Shown: one piece after another, positions 23,746 through 33,158 of the stretch
How the letters are laid out: each line of letters opens with the position of its first letter
Position numbering within the stretch: the stretch's first letter is position 1
Assembly: GCF_900302455.1 (NCBI RefSeq)
Contig: NZ_ONZG01000006.1
Coordinates: forward strand, 248,001-312,000
Source of the DNA: Falsiruegeria mediterranea M17
GTDB taxonomy: Bacteria > Pseudomonadota > Alphaproteobacteria > Rhodobacterales > Rhodobacteraceae
Reading direction: 5' to 3'
Length of the DNA: 64,000 nt
Position numbers and translations under genes: made by a program
Notes under the pieces: model-generated
Told to the model about the DNA's origin: nothing
What the model saw: the letters and a program-made list of their open reading frames with translations, nothing else
Databases searched by the model: none

Positions 23746-24927
23746 ATGCGTTCCGCTGTTATCGTCTCCACTGCCCGTACCGCCATTGGCAAAGCCTTCA
23801 AAGGTGCCTTCAACGACACTCATCCGGCCGTGTACGGCGGTCACGCCGTGGCCGAAGCGGTCAAGCGCGCGGGTGTTGATCCGTCGGAGATCGAAGATGT
23901 CATCATCGGCAACGCTGTTCCGGAAGGCGCAAATGGCGGCAATCTGGGCCGTCAGGTCGCGATGCGCGCAGGTCTGCCGGCGACCGCGTCGGGCGTGACC
24001 GTCAACCGCTTTTGCTCGTCCGGTTTGGAAGCCCTGACCCGCGCCTGTTCGCGCGTCATGGTCGATGGCTGCGAAGTAGTTGTGGGCGGCGGTGCCGAGA
24101 GCATCTCGCTGGTGATGGGGCGTGACAACACCTTCCGCCTGAAAGAGGATTGGATCGAAAACAACGTCCGCGGCTTTTACGATCCGATGATCAAGACCGC
24201 AGACACCGTGGCCGAGCGGTACAACATTAGCCGTGAAGAGCAAGACGCGTTCGCTCTGCAATCGCAGCAGCGTACCGCTGCGGCCCAAGCCGCTGGCAAG
24301 TTTGATGACGAGATCGTGCCGATCACCGTCACCAAGGCCAACAAGAACAAAGAAACCGGCGAGATCACTTATGAAGAGGTCACGCTGACTCAGGACGAAT
24401 GCAATCGTCCCTCGACCACTCTGGAAAGCCTACAGGGTCTGAACCCGGTCATGGGCGAAGGCAAATGGATCACTGCCGGCAACGCCTCGCAGTTGAGCGA
24501 TGGTGGTTCGGCGCAGGTCGTGATGGAAGAGAAGCTCGCTGAACAGCGTGGGCTGGAGCCGCTGGGTCGTTATGTCGGCTATGTGGTTGCTGGTTGTGAG
24601 CCCGATGAAATGGGCATTGGTCCGGTCTTTGCCGTGCCGAAGCTGCTGGAGCGCAATGGCCTGAAAATGGACGACATCGGCCTGTGGGAATTGAACGAGG
24701 CGTTTGCCTCGCAGGCTCTCTACTGCGCGCAGAAACTGGGAATCCCGAACGAGATTCTGAACGTCGACGGCGGCGCGATTTCCGTGGGTCACCCCTATGG
24801 CATGTCCGGCACCCGCATGGTCGGCCACGCGCTGATCGAAGGTAAAAAGCGCGGCGCGAAATACATCGTTGCCACCATGTGCATCGGCGGCGGCATGGGC
24901 GCGGCTGGCCTGTTCGAGGTTCTGTAA
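23746..24927 (+). CDS. Acetyl-CoA acyltransferase (thiolase)
   Basis: 393-aa thiolase of the degradative type, cleaving 3-ketoacyl-CoA with CoA. The acyl-accepting cysteine is Cys90 in [11 protein letters not shown], followed by the NEAFASQ and GHPYGMSG blocks and the C-terminal [10 protein letters not shown] with the second catalytic cysteine. GAAAGGA ribosome site before the ATG at 23746. It overlaps the next gene by one base (TAATG) and forms a beta-oxidation block with it and the acyl-CoA dehydrogenase. Confidence 0.93.
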   Translation: MRSAVIVSTARTAIGKAFKGAFNDTHPAVYGGHAVAEAVKRAGVDPSEIEDVIIGNAVPEGANGGNLGRQVAMRAGLPATASGVTVNRFCSSGLEALTRACSRVMVDGCEVVVGGGAESISLVMGRDNTFRLKEDWIENNVRGFYDPMIKTADTVAERYNISREEQDAFALQSQQRTAAAQAAGKFDDEIVPITVTKANKNKETGEITYEEVTLTQDECNRPSTTLESLQGLNPVMGEGKWITAGNASQLSDGGSAQVVMEEKLAEQRGLEPLGRYVGYVVAGCEPDEMGIGPVFAVPKLLERNGLKMDDIGLWELNEAFASQALYCAQKLGIPNEILNVDGGAISVGHPYGMSGTRMVGHALIEGKKRGAKYIVATMCIGGGMGAAGLFEVL

Positions 24928-27227
24928 TGTCTGCAATCAATAAAGTAGCGGTCATCGGCTCGGGCGTGATGGGAGCAGGCATAGCCGCCCATTTCGCCAA
25001 TGCCGGGGCGCAGGTGGTTCTGCTCGACATCGTGCCCAAAGACGCAGAGGACCGTTCCGTCCTTGCCAAGGGCGCGGTTGCCCGCATGACCAAGGGCCGC
25101 GCGCCGCAGCTGGCTGATCCGGCTTATGTTTCGCGCCTGACCGCCGGCAATCTGGACGATGATCTGGAGCAGCTGCGTGATTGCGATTGGGTGGTTGAGG
25201 TGGTTCTTGAAGACCTCGCCATCAAACACGCGCTTTATGACAAGATCGCGCCCTATCTGCGGGGCAATGCGCTGCTCAGCTCGAACACCTCGACCATTCC
25301 GCTGGCGGATCTGGTGGCCGAGATGGACGAGAGCCTGCGCAAGCGGTTTGTCATTGTCCACTTCTTCAACCCGCCGCGCTACATGCGTCTGATCGAGCTG
25401 GTCACTGGCCCGGACACAGACCCGGCTGCTACTGAGCGCGCGCGCGCCTTCAGCGACGAGCGCCTTGGCAAGACCGTGGTGCCCTGCAACGACCGCCCCG
25501 GTTTTATTGCCAACCGTTTGGGTGGTCTGTGGATGAACGCCGCTGCGCGCGAGGCTGTGGCTCGTGGCATCACCGTGGAAGAGGCCGACACCGTTTTATC
25601 GCGCCCCTTTGGCGTGCCGGGCACCGGTGTCTTTGCGCTGATGGACCTGATCGGTGTTGACCTGATGGGCAAATCGCGTCTTTCCATGCGCAACTTGCTT
25701 GAGGCTGACGATCCGCAACAGACCCACACTAAGGGGCTGGAACTGTTCGAAAACATGGCCGCCAAAGGTCTGGCTGGCCGCAAGGCGGGCGCGGGTTTCT
25801 ACAAGCGTAGCAAGGACGAAAACGGCAAGACCGCGGCGCAGGCCGTGGATCTGTCCTCGCTTGAGTACCGGGCACAAGCCAAAGGCCCGGAACTGGCCAA
25901 GACCTTTGGCGTCGATTTCATCGACCAAGCAGGCGACCGTCTGGCCGATTTTGCCTGGTCCGTGATGGGGCCGACCCTGTCGTATGCTGCCTATTGCGTG
26001 CCCGAGATTACCGCTCACCCGGCGGACATCGATGCGGCGATGGAGCTTGGCTATAACTGGCGCATGGGTCCGTTCAAGCTGATCGATAAAATCGGCGCGG
26101 ACAAGATCGCGGCGCGACTGAAAGCCGAAGGTCAGGACGTTCCGCCGCTGCTGGCTTTGGCTGCCGAGCGCGGTGGTATCTACTCGGGCAAAGGTCTGGA
26201 CCGTAAGGTGTTGATGCCGACCGGTGAACAAGCGGATGTGCCACGTGGGCCGGGGGTTATCTTTGCTTCGGACCTGACAGACATGCCGGTATTTGCCACC
26301 GACGCAGTTGTCCTGCGCAATATGGGTGACGGAGTTGCCCTGCTGACCATCACCGCCCCTAACGCAGCCCTCGATGATCTGGTCATGACCGGCGTCAGCG
26401 AGGCGCTGGATGTTGTTCAGCGCGACTTCAAGGCAATGGTCATCGGCTCGGACGGCAACCATTTCTCGGTCGGTGCCAACCTGAAGAAAGCGCTGGATCG
26501 TGCAGATGCAGGCGAGCTGGATCTGGTTGCGGACCAACTGGTCATCGGTCAGGCGACGATGCGCAAGATCAAATACGCACCGTTCCCGGTTGTGTCGGCC
26601 GCCTGCGGTCTGGCCTTGGGTGGCGGGTGCGAGATCCTGATGCACTCGGACCGCGTGATGGCCGCGCTTGAAAGCAACATCGGCTTGGTCGAGGCCAACG
26701 TGGGCCTGTTGCCGGCGTGGGGTGGCACGACCGCCCTGCTTCTGCGCAAATCCGCGGAATTGGGCGATCCGGTCAAGGGGGCCGAGGTCGCGTTTGATAC
26801 GATCGCTGCAGCGCTGATGGTGGGCTCTGCTCCGATGGCGCAGCACGCCGGGTATCTGCGCGCGACTGATGGAGTGGTGATGAACCGCGACCGTCTGTTG
26901 GCCGATGCGAAAGCGGCTGCGCTGGAACTGGCCGAGGGCTACGCCGCACCAGCCAAGGCCGGGATCACGCTGGATGCCCAAGCGATCACCGCCGCCCTGG
27001 AGCCGAAACTTGCTGCATTGGCTGAAGCGACCGCAGATGCGCCTTACGCGGTCGAGATCGCCCGTGAAACCGCGCAGGTTCTGTCTGGTGGCAAAGTGGG
27101 CGGCACGCTGGACGAAGTCGCGCTGCACGCGCTCGAGGCCGAGGGCATGATGCGCCTGATCCGTCAGGACAAGACCATCGAGCGTATGCGTCACACCATG
27201 ACCACCGGCAAACCGCTGAAAAACTGA
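24927..27227 (+). CDS. Bifunctional 3-hydroxyacyl-CoA dehydrogenase / enoyl-CoA hydratase (FadN type)
   Basis: 766 aa. The N-terminal half is a 3-hydroxyacyl-CoA dehydrogenase (NAD motif IGSGVMGAGIAAHF near residue 7, FNPPRYMRLIELV). The C-terminal half is crotonase-like (VSAACGLALGGGCEILMHSD around residue 555). Dehydrogenase-then-hydratase is the FadN order, the reverse of FadB/FadJ. It would carry out the two middle steps between the acyl-CoA dehydrogenase and the thiolase. It shares one base with the thiolase stop and ends 12 bases before the acyl-CoA dehydrogenase gene. The long reverse-strand frame opposite it is a codon-bias shadow. Confidence 0.92.
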   Translation: MSAINKVAVIGSGVMGAGIAAHFANAGAQVVLLDIVPKDAEDRSVLAKGAVARMTKGRAPQLADPAYVSRLTAGNLDDDLEQLRDCDWVVEVVLEDLAIKHALYDKIAPYLRGNALLSSNTSTIPLADLVAEMDESLRKRFVIVHFFNPPRYMRLIELVTGPDTDPAATERARAFSDERLGKTVVPCNDRPGFIANRLGGLWMNAAAREAVARGITVEEADTVLSRPFGVPGTGVFALMDLIGVDLMGKSRLSMRNLLEADDPQQTHTKGLELFENMAAKGLAGRKAGAGFYKRSKDENGKTAAQAVDLSSLEYRAQAKGPELAKTFGVDFIDQAGDRLADFAWSVMGPTLSYAAYCVPEITAHPADIDAAMELGYNWRMGPFKLIDKIGADKIAARLKAEGQDVPPLLALAAERGGIYSGKGLDRKVLMPTGEQADVPRGPGVIFASDLTDMPVFATDAVVLRNMGDGVALLTITAPNAALDDLVMTGVSEALDVVQRDFKAMVIGSDGNHFSVGANLKKALDRADAGELDLVADQLVIGQATMRKIKYAPFPVVSAACGLALGGGCEILMHSDRVMAALESNIGLVEANVGLLPAWGGTTALLLRKSAELGDPVKGAEVAFDTIAAALMVGSAPMAQHAGYLRATDGVVMNRDRLLADAKAAALELAEGYAAPAKAGITLDAQAITAALEPKLAALAEATADAPYAVEIARETAQVLSGGKVGGTLDEVALHALEAEGMMRLIRQDKTIERMRHTMTTGKPLKN

Positions 27228-27239
27228 CGGAGGATTACG

Positions 27240-29009
27240 ATGGATTATCAACTCCCCCAACGGGACATCACGTTTCTGCTCGACGAGGTCCTGAACCTCG
27301 ACGATACACTGGCGCTGCCGGGATATGAGCATTGCGACAAGGACACATTCTTTGCCGTGGTCGATGCCATCCACGGCTTTGTGCGCGACAACCTGGCGAC
27401 CTGTAACGAGGCGGGCGACAGCCCCGGTGCCAAGCTGGTAGACGGGCAGGTCTATGCCGCGCCGGGTTTCGGCGACGCCTACAAGGTGTTCTGTGAAGAC
27501 GGCTGGAACGCGCTCGCGCTGCAAGAGGAATACGGCGGGCAGCAATTGCCCTTTGTCCTCCATGCGGCTCTGCGGGAGGGGATGGCGGGCACCAACCTGG
27601 CCTTTGCCCTGATCTACGAGCTGAACTTTGGCGTGGTTGAGGCGCTGATGGCCTATGGCTCGGACGAGCAAAAGGCGGTCTATTGCCCGCAGCTGACCAG
27701 CGGAAACTGGGCCGGAACCATGAACCTGACCGAGCCGCATTGCGGCACCGATCTGGGGCTGATCCGCACCAAGGCCGTGCAAAACGATGACGGGTCGTAT
27801 GCCATCACCGGCAACAAGATCTTCATCACCTGGGGCGACCACGACATGTCGGAAAACCTGGCCCACCTGATCCTGGCTCGTGTTGAGGGCGCGCAGCCCG
27901 GCCCGCGTGGCCTGTCGCTGTTCCTGGCGCCCAAGTACATGCTGGACGCAGACGGCAACACCACCGATGCCCAGAACACGATCACCATCGCCGGTATCGA
28001 GAACAAGATGGGTATCCACGGCTCGCCCACCTGTGCCATCTCGTTCGAGGACACCAAAGCCTGGATCGTCGGCGAAGAGGACAAAGGCTTGGCCGCGATG
28101 TTCGTCATGATGAACGCTGCGCGCCTATCCGTTGGCCTGCAAGGTCTGGGTGTGGCCGAGGCCGCGGTACAGGCCGCGACCGCCTATGCGCACGAGCGCC
28201 TGCAGGGCCGCGCCGATGGTGAGCCTTGGAACCCTGATGGCCGGGCTGATCCGCTGGTGGCGCACGCAGACGTCCGTCGCCGCCTGCTGACGGCGCAAGG
28301 CGAAATGGATGCAGGCCGCGCGTTTGCCTATTTCGGTGCAAGCCTGCTGGATGAGGCACATCGTGCCGCCACGCCTGAAGACCGCAAAGCCGCTGATGCG
28401 AAACTGTCCGTGCTGACGCCGGTGCTGAAATCCTATCTCTCAGAAATGGGTTCTCGCATGGCCAACGAAGCGGTGCAGATGCATGGTGGGCATGGGTTCA
28501 TCAAGGACTATGGCGTCGAACAGCTGGTCCGCGACGTGCGCATTACCGAGATCTATGAAGGCACCAGCGCCGTGCAAGCGCGCGATCTGGTGACCCGCAA
28601 GGTGCGCGGTGACGGCGGCGCGGTGATGAAGGGCTTTGTCGCCGACATGCTGGCCGAAGCGGATGATCTGCCCGCAGAACTGGCAGATGTTCAAACCGCA
28701 TTGCGCGACGCGGCAGCCCGTTTGGGACGCTGTACCGACTGGGTGCTGTCGGCCAGGCAAGGTGACGTTCTGTCGGGCGCTTGTGACTACCTTGAGGTGG
28801 TCGCGCTCAGTTTCTCGGCCTGGATGGCCGCGCGCATTGCCAAAGCGGCGCACACCGGTGCTGGGGCGCAATCGGCGGATTACTATGCCGACCGTCTGGA
28901 TTGCGCGCGCGCGCTGCTGGTACGGGCGTTGCCGCGCGCCCTGAGCCACGAGATGATCATGCAGGCCGGTGAGCCGGGCATGATCTGCCGCGCCGATCGC
29001 TGTATCTGA
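27240..29009 (+). CDS. Acyl-CoA dehydrogenase (long, C-terminal-extended type)
   Basis: 589-aa FAD-dependent acyl-CoA dehydrogenase of the long subfamily to which DmdC belongs (ordinary ones are about 390 residues). Seen: MNLTEPHCGTDLG, the FAD segment ITWGDHDM, and catalytic base Glu440 in ITEIYEGTSAVQ, followed by an extra C-terminal helical domain. It introduces the 2,3-double bond at the start of each beta-oxidation round. GGAGG before the ATG at 27240. A second protein of the same type is encoded at 50238-52004; the two share the MNLTEP and YEGT blocks but otherwise differ. Confidence 0.92.
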   Translation: MDYQLPQRDITFLLDEVLNLDDTLALPGYEHCDKDTFFAVVDAIHGFVRDNLATCNEAGDSPGAKLVDGQVYAAPGFGDAYKVFCEDGWNALALQEEYGGQQLPFVLHAALREGMAGTNLAFALIYELNFGVVEALMAYGSDEQKAVYCPQLTSGNWAGTMNLTEPHCGTDLGLIRTKAVQNDDGSYAITGNKIFITWGDHDMSENLAHLILARVEGAQPGPRGLSLFLAPKYMLDADGNTTDAQNTITIAGIENKMGIHGSPTCAISFEDTKAWIVGEEDKGLAAMFVMMNAARLSVGLQGLGVAEAAVQAATAYAHERLQGRADGEPWNPDGRADPLVAHADVRRRLLTAQGEMDAGRAFAYFGASLLDEAHRAATPEDRKAADAKLSVLTPVLKSYLSEMGSRMANEAVQMHGGHGFIKDYGVEQLVRDVRITEIYEGTSAVQARDLVTRKVRGDGGAVMKGFVADMLAEADDLPAELADVQTALRDAAARLGRCTDWVLSARQGDVLSGACDYLEVVALSFSAWMAARIAKAAHTGAGAQSADYYADRLDCARALLVRALPRALSHEMIMQAGEPGMICRADRCI

Positions 29010-29032
29010 GACAGGTCGCAATTCGCATCACG

Positions 29033-29062
29033 GGGCGTCCGAGAAATCGGGCGCCCTCTTTT
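29033..29062 (+). terminator. Rho-independent terminator after acyl-CoA dehydrogenase
   Basis: A 10-bp stem (GGGCGTCCGA against TCGGGCGCCC, one G-U pair) with a GAAA tetraloop and a TCTTTTG tail, 24 bases after the dehydrogenase stop. Confidence 0.75.
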
Positions 29063-29111
29063 GTTGGAGGTGGCGCGACCTTAGATCAGTCTCAGCAACG
29101 GAGGCTGCGTC

Positions 29112-29705
29112 ATGACCGATTGGATCGACCTGAGTTTTGATCTGAACCCCGACATGTGGATTTATTCGGCGGAAAACTATTCGGACCCACCTTTTGGCGC
29201 GATGAAGTGGACCGATCCCGAAACCAGCCGGTATGAGGTCTGGGCGCTGTCCATGGGCACGCAGATGGGCACCCACATCGATGCGCCGTGCCATTTCGTG
29301 CCGGGCGCGGCCACGATGGATGCTTTTGACCCGCAGTACTGCTTTGGCCGGTTTCGTCGGGTGGATGCGGCGCGGCCCAAGGTGGATCTGTTGCCGGAGG
29401 ATTGGGAGGGGATCACCCATCTTTTTCTCGATGCAAGGACGGATCACTTGGCTTCGGTCGAAGACATCGAGGCGCTTTTGAAACTGTCAATCCCGATCTG
29501 GGTGATGGCAGGCAGCGTGCGCGTCGATCATCCGGACGGGCTTTGGTTTCATCAGCGTATTGCCGGGGCGGGCAAGTTTCTGGTTGAGGATCTGAAGGCG
29601 GAAGACACCGGCCCTTTGCCAGAGACAGGCGAGATTATCACGACACCCTTGAAACTCACCGGCCTGAGTGGCTCACCCACGCGGGTTCTGATCCGCGGCG
29701 CATAA
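29112..29705 (+). CDS. Cyclase family protein (kynurenine formamidase-like metal hydrolase)
   Basis: 197-aa member of the cyclase family (PF04199), metal-dependent hydrolases that include bacterial kynurenine formamidase. The metal motif appears as MGTHIDAPCHF at about residues 52-62 (family HxGTHxDAPxH, with the first His replaced by Met). Further conserved bits are LSFDLNPDMW at the start and ARTDHL in the middle. At 197 residues it is slightly short for the family. It is preceded by a terminator, so it may be transcribed separately. A probable amide, lactone or formamide hydrolase; the substrate is unknown. Confidence 0.75.
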   Translation: MTDWIDLSFDLNPDMWIYSAENYSDPPFGAMKWTDPETSRYEVWALSMGTQMGTHIDAPCHFVPGAATMDAFDPQYCFGRFRRVDAARPKVDLLPEDWEGITHLFLDARTDHLASVEDIEALLKLSIPIWVMAGSVRVDHPDGLWFHQRIAGAGKFLVEDLKAEDTGPLPETGEIITTPLKLTGLSGSPTRVLIRGA

Positions 29706-29710
29706 AATAA

Positions 29711-29738
29711 CCGGGGTCAGGCAAGTGCCCGACCCCGG
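29711..29738 (-). terminator. Terminator of the DUF1800-DUF1501 operon
   Basis: An 8-bp perfect arm (CCGGGGTC / GACCCCGG) extended by three more pairs after one mismatch, with a four-base loop. On the minus strand it is followed by TTATTTTA, so it best terminates the DUF1501 transcript. It may also work for the convergent cyclase gene. Confidence 0.75.
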
Positions 29739-29828
29739 TCCAAAGGTCATCTGGTGCTACTCGGAAAACAGCCCGAGAGGAGTGGAGGAGGGGGAAGCCG
29801 ACCCTGGTGTCACCGCAGGGTCGCCCTC

Positions 29829-31214
29829 TCAGGCAAACAAACCCAGACGACCCCCGTTTGCTGTGTCAGTGAACCGATGCAGATTGGGGAAGAGCGTGTT
29901 GAGCGCGCTGTCCTGAACGCCGAACCACAACGACAGATCGGCATAGAGCTGATCGGTCGAGGTGGTCGGGATCAGCACCCCGTCGCCCACATCCTGAAGG
30001 TTGTCGTTGCCCAGGCCCAGGCTTGGGTATTCACCATAAACGCGGCCGCCTTGAACAGGCGTGCCCATGACGATGGTGTTGCCACCCCAGCCATGGTCGG
30101 TGCCATTGCCGTTCGAGGTCAGGGTGCGGCCAAAGTCGGACCCGGTGAAGGTCACGACACGGTCGTCAATCCCCATCTCTTCCAGCGAATGCTGGAACTC
30201 ACCTAAGGCTCGCGACAGAACACCTAGCATGTACCCCTGGTTGTTGAGCAACTCGTCGTGGTGGTCCCAGCCGATATAGCGCAGGAAGAACGTCTGCTGT
30301 TGCAATCCCAACCGGTCCGCGGCCTTGATGGTGCGGGCGACTATTCGCAGCTGCTGGCTCAGATCACTGCCCGAGAAGCGGCCCGGTGCCTTGATGCCTT
30401 TCGCGGCGTCGCGGAAGACCTCGTGTTTGGCTTGCGCGTCGCGGGTGAGGCCCAGATAGGTCTCCATGAAGGGATCACCCGTGTAATCTTCGTTCATCAG
30501 CTTGGTAAAGCTGTCGAGCAGAACCTCATTCAACTGGTTTTTCTCTTCCTTGACATAGAGGCCAACTGACCCTTCTGCCTTGATCGAATATGGCAGGTTA
30601 TGTGCGCCGTTCTGCTGGATGTTGTGACCGGCCAGCGAGATGTTCATCGGGATCTCATGCGCCGAAAGGCTGGGCTGCAATTGATCGGCGAAATGGCCAA
30701 ACCAGCCCTGGTTCTCGCGAACATCGGGGCGCGAGGTTTGCCAGTGTTTGAACTGATCCGCGTGGCTGAGCAAACCAAGCGGAAGTTGCGCCGAACCATC
30801 ATAGAACTGCTCTTTTCGCAACCGTTCGACCAACGGGCCGACGTTGGCGACAAAGGCCAATTTCTTGCGGTTATAGAGCTTCTGCACCTCGGGCATCGAC
30901 GAGTGCAGGCCAAAGCTGCGACCTGCCGCATCGTCGGGGCCGTCCAGACCCAGCAACTCGCGCCGACCGATGGCCAGGTTGCCACGCGTGCGGCTGTATT
31001 GCTTGTGGTGGGTACGGTCGGTGGGCACCAGCATGTTGTAGCTGTCATTGCCCCCGTCCAGCATGATGAACACCAGCGCCTTGCGCTGCGGCGTGATCAT
31101 ACCGCCAGAGGCCCGCGCCAGGCCGGGCAGGCCCATGGTCATGGCGGCGGTGCCTGCCATGGCTAGGCCAGTGGAGTGCAGAAAACCGCGACGTGTGAAT
31201 TCGGGATGGGACAT
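29829..31214 (-). CDS. DUF1501 family secreted protein (Tat signal)
   Basis: 461-aa DUF1501 protein. It opens with a twin-arginine signal peptide (TRRGFLHSTGLAMAG, likely cut after ARA near residue 36), so it is exported folded, probably with a bound metal. The mature part has FIMLDGGNDSYNMLVP and the late VTFTGSDFGRTL and HGWGGNTIVMG segments, which resemble the alkaline-phosphatase/sulfatase superfamily core. DUF1501 genes nearly always pair with DUF1800 genes, as here (3-bp gap). No activity is established for the pair. Confidence 0.9.
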   Translation of the reverse strand: MSHPEFTRRGFLHSTGLAMAGTAAMTMGLPGLARASGGMITPQRKALVFIMLDGGNDSYNMLVPTDRTHHKQYSRTRGNLAIGRRELLGLDGPDDAAGRSFGLHSSMPEVQKLYNRKKLAFVANVGPLVERLRKEQFYDGSAQLPLGLLSHADQFKHWQTSRPDVRENQGWFGHFADQLQPSLSAHEIPMNISLAGHNIQQNGAHNLPYSIKAEGSVGLYVKEEKNQLNEVLLDSFTKLMNEDYTGDPFMETYLGLTRDAQAKHEVFRDAAKGIKAPGRFSGSDLSQQLRIVARTIKAADRLGLQQQTFFLRYIGWDHHDELLNNQGYMLGVLSRALGEFQHSLEEMGIDDRVVTFTGSDFGRTLTSNGNGTDHGWGGNTIVMGTPVQGGRVYGEYPSLGLGNDNLQDVGDGVLIPTTSTDQLYADLSLWFGVQDSALNTLFPNLHRFTDTANGGRLGLFA

Positions 31215-31217
31215 GGC

Positions 31218-32990
31218 TCAGGCCTCCTGCACGGTGAATTCGGGGGAAACGGCGATCATGAAGGCGATGGTCTGCACCACCCAATCGGGATTGCCAGAAA
31301 ATTGCGCAAAGGCCGCTTTGATACGGGCCTTGGCCTTTTGAGACGTGCGACCTGTGAGCAGGATCGACATCTGATCAATCAACGCATCGCGCGTGGCCGC
31401 AGATTTTGCCGACGCGATTTCAGCTTTCAGATCGAACCGCAAGGCGTCATTTTTCTGTGCCCAGAGGGTATCTGGATACATCTCCATGACCATCTTCTGC
31501 TCGGCCCCGGACCCGATCTGGGTCGAGACCAGAGGCAGGAAGCCTCCAAAGAACCAGTAGTACATCTGATTGACGTAAGCGACCGAGGTGGCCGAGGTGT
31601 GCAGCTCGAACTCGGGCGCGACCAGTCCGGCGTTCTGCAGCGGACCATGGGGCGCAAAGTCGGGTTTGTAGAAATTGAACACCGTGGGCGCCGACATCGG
31701 GTGCATCTGCAGCTCTTCCTGCAGATCATCCCCCAGCAACCAGAGCTTGCCGCTGGTGTTTTGCGCGTTGAACGCCAACAAAAGCTGGGTCACGCGGTGT
31801 AGTGGCGATTTCAGCTTTTGTGATTGCACCATCTTGTCCTTCACCTTGCGGGCCGTCGGCAGACGTTTGTCCGACACCTCATTGGCCAACGGATAGGTCA
31901 GCACCGCCTCAAGCGTGGCTTTCAGATCGCCCGTGGGGCCAAACGCCTTTGATACAGTGCGGATGTAGTCCGGCGACGGGTTCGAGGTCACAAGCCGGTT
32001 GATCAGGTTGCGCGCGATGAAAGGCGCGGTAGACGGGTGTGCCACCAGTTGTTCCACTGCGACGCGGATCTCGGCCGGACCTTTCTGGCCGCCGGGCAAT
32101 GTCAGGCGACCATTCAACAGGGATTTCGACCTGCGGTCATGGTAGTCTTCATCCACAACCATCGGCTTGGTCGCGTCGATGAAAGGCACGGTTTTATAGG
32201 CTTTTTCGATGCCATCATCAAAGCCCACCTGATAGCCGTTATAGGATTGTTCCCAGAACCCGTTGGTCCATTCGTATTCATAGGCCGCAGGCAGCAGGCC
32301 GGTGAACACGCGGGCCAGTTCCTTGATGTCGCGGTTGTCGTAGGTCGGGATCGGCTTGCCTTTGGCATCCAGCTTTTCCGAACCGTCCTGGTTCAGTTCG
32401 AACAGACCGATCGAAAACAGCTGCATGATCTCGCGCGCATAGTTTTCATCTGGGTGTATGTTCTTCCGCTTGTTGGCTTTTTGGTTGTGCATATGCGACA
32501 GGTAGATACCCATCATCGGGTGCATCGACACATCGTAAAGCAGATCGACATACGAGCCGAAGGCGTGCTTGTAGAGCAGGTCGTAGTAGCTGGCGAAGCC
32601 GATGGAATCGAGTTCCAGTGACGATTGGTCCGAGATTACCAGAATTTCGCCCAAAGCTTGTGCCATACGTTGGCGCAGCAGATCATCTTTGCTGCTGAGC
32701 GTGTGATCCCACCATGCCATATGGAAGTACCATTTGTACGGCAGCGCGGGGTTGTTGCCATCACCGTCGAGCGCGCGCGCACCATGTGTGGCGACCAGCC
32801 GTTTGCGAAAGTCCTGCCAAATCGCGCGGGTCGATTTTTCAAACACGCGGGTCGAACCGGGTTTGTGTTTGAGCTGATCCGAAAGCCAGGGTTCGATGCC
32901 CTGGTTGCTGACCGTTTCCAAAAGCTTCTGATCGGCCCCAAGCGTAGCCTGCATCAGAAACCGGCTGGTGCTGTCCAATGTGTTTTTCAT
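31218..32990 (-). CDS. DUF1800 family protein
   Basis: 590-aa DUF1800 protein, upstream partner of the DUF1501 gene. Family features: FLMQATLGADQKLLE near the start, LRQRMAQALGEILVIS, NYAREIMQLFSIGLF in the middle. No clear signal peptide precedes the domain (MKNTLDSTSRFLMQA), although its partner is Tat-exported; it might travel with the partner or act in the cytoplasm. Function unknown. ATG at 32990. The 168-bp upstream gap contains AT-rich promoter-like sequence. Confidence 0.88.
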   Translation of the reverse strand: MKNTLDSTSRFLMQATLGADQKLLETVSNQGIEPWLSDQLKHKPGSTRVFEKSTRAIWQDFRKRLVATHGARALDGDGNNPALPYKWYFHMAWWDHTLSSKDDLLRQRMAQALGEILVISDQSSLELDSIGFASYYDLLYKHAFGSYVDLLYDVSMHPMMGIYLSHMHNQKANKRKNIHPDENYAREIMQLFSIGLFELNQDGSEKLDAKGKPIPTYDNRDIKELARVFTGLLPAAYEYEWTNGFWEQSYNGYQVGFDDGIEKAYKTVPFIDATKPMVVDEDYHDRRSKSLLNGRLTLPGGQKGPAEIRVAVEQLVAHPSTAPFIARNLINRLVTSNPSPDYIRTVSKAFGPTGDLKATLEAVLTYPLANEVSDKRLPTARKVKDKMVQSQKLKSPLHRVTQLLLAFNAQNTSGKLWLLGDDLQEELQMHPMSAPTVFNFYKPDFAPHGPLQNAGLVAPEFELHTSATSVAYVNQMYYWFFGGFLPLVSTQIGSGAEQKMVMEMYPDTLWAQKNDALRFDLKAEIASAKSAATRDALIDQMSILLTGRTSQKAKARIKAAFAQFSGNPDWVVQTIAFMIAVSPEFTVQEA

Positions 32991-33107
32991 GTTGATGGCC
33001 TTGCCTCGACTGTTCAGAGAAGCGTTGAATAGCGCCGTTTCTTCAGTTAGCTGTCATAAAAGACAATATAATTGATCCTACAGTCATAACAAGGTGCCGA
33101 AACGAAA

Positions 33108-33133
33108 AAAGGCCCCGCCGGAGCAGAGCCTTT
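33108..33133 (-). terminator. Rho-independent terminator after DUF2141 gene
   Basis: On the minus strand AAAGGC and GCCTTT arms flank a GC-rich loop, with two further pairs inside, followed by more T residues (six in a row). It lies 26 bases after the DUF2141 stop and isolates that operon from the DUF1800 promoter. Confidence 0.75.
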
Positions 33134-33158
33134 GTGCGGTTTTTTGCCAACGCACGTG

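Noticed and set aside
25596-28019. Long 807-codon open frame on the minus strand opposite the beta-oxidation genes
   Set aside because: It mirrors two well-supported plus-strand genes; high-GC codon bias leaves such antisense frames open. Its composition (rich in His, Arg, Gln) resembles no protein family.
18469-29009. Dimethylsulfoniopropionate demethylation (DmdBCD) as the identity of the beta-oxidation genes
   Set aside because: The ligase and long acyl-CoA dehydrogenase resemble these families, but the linked amidase, flavin oxygenase, thiolase and bifunctional dehydrogenase do not fit that pathway.
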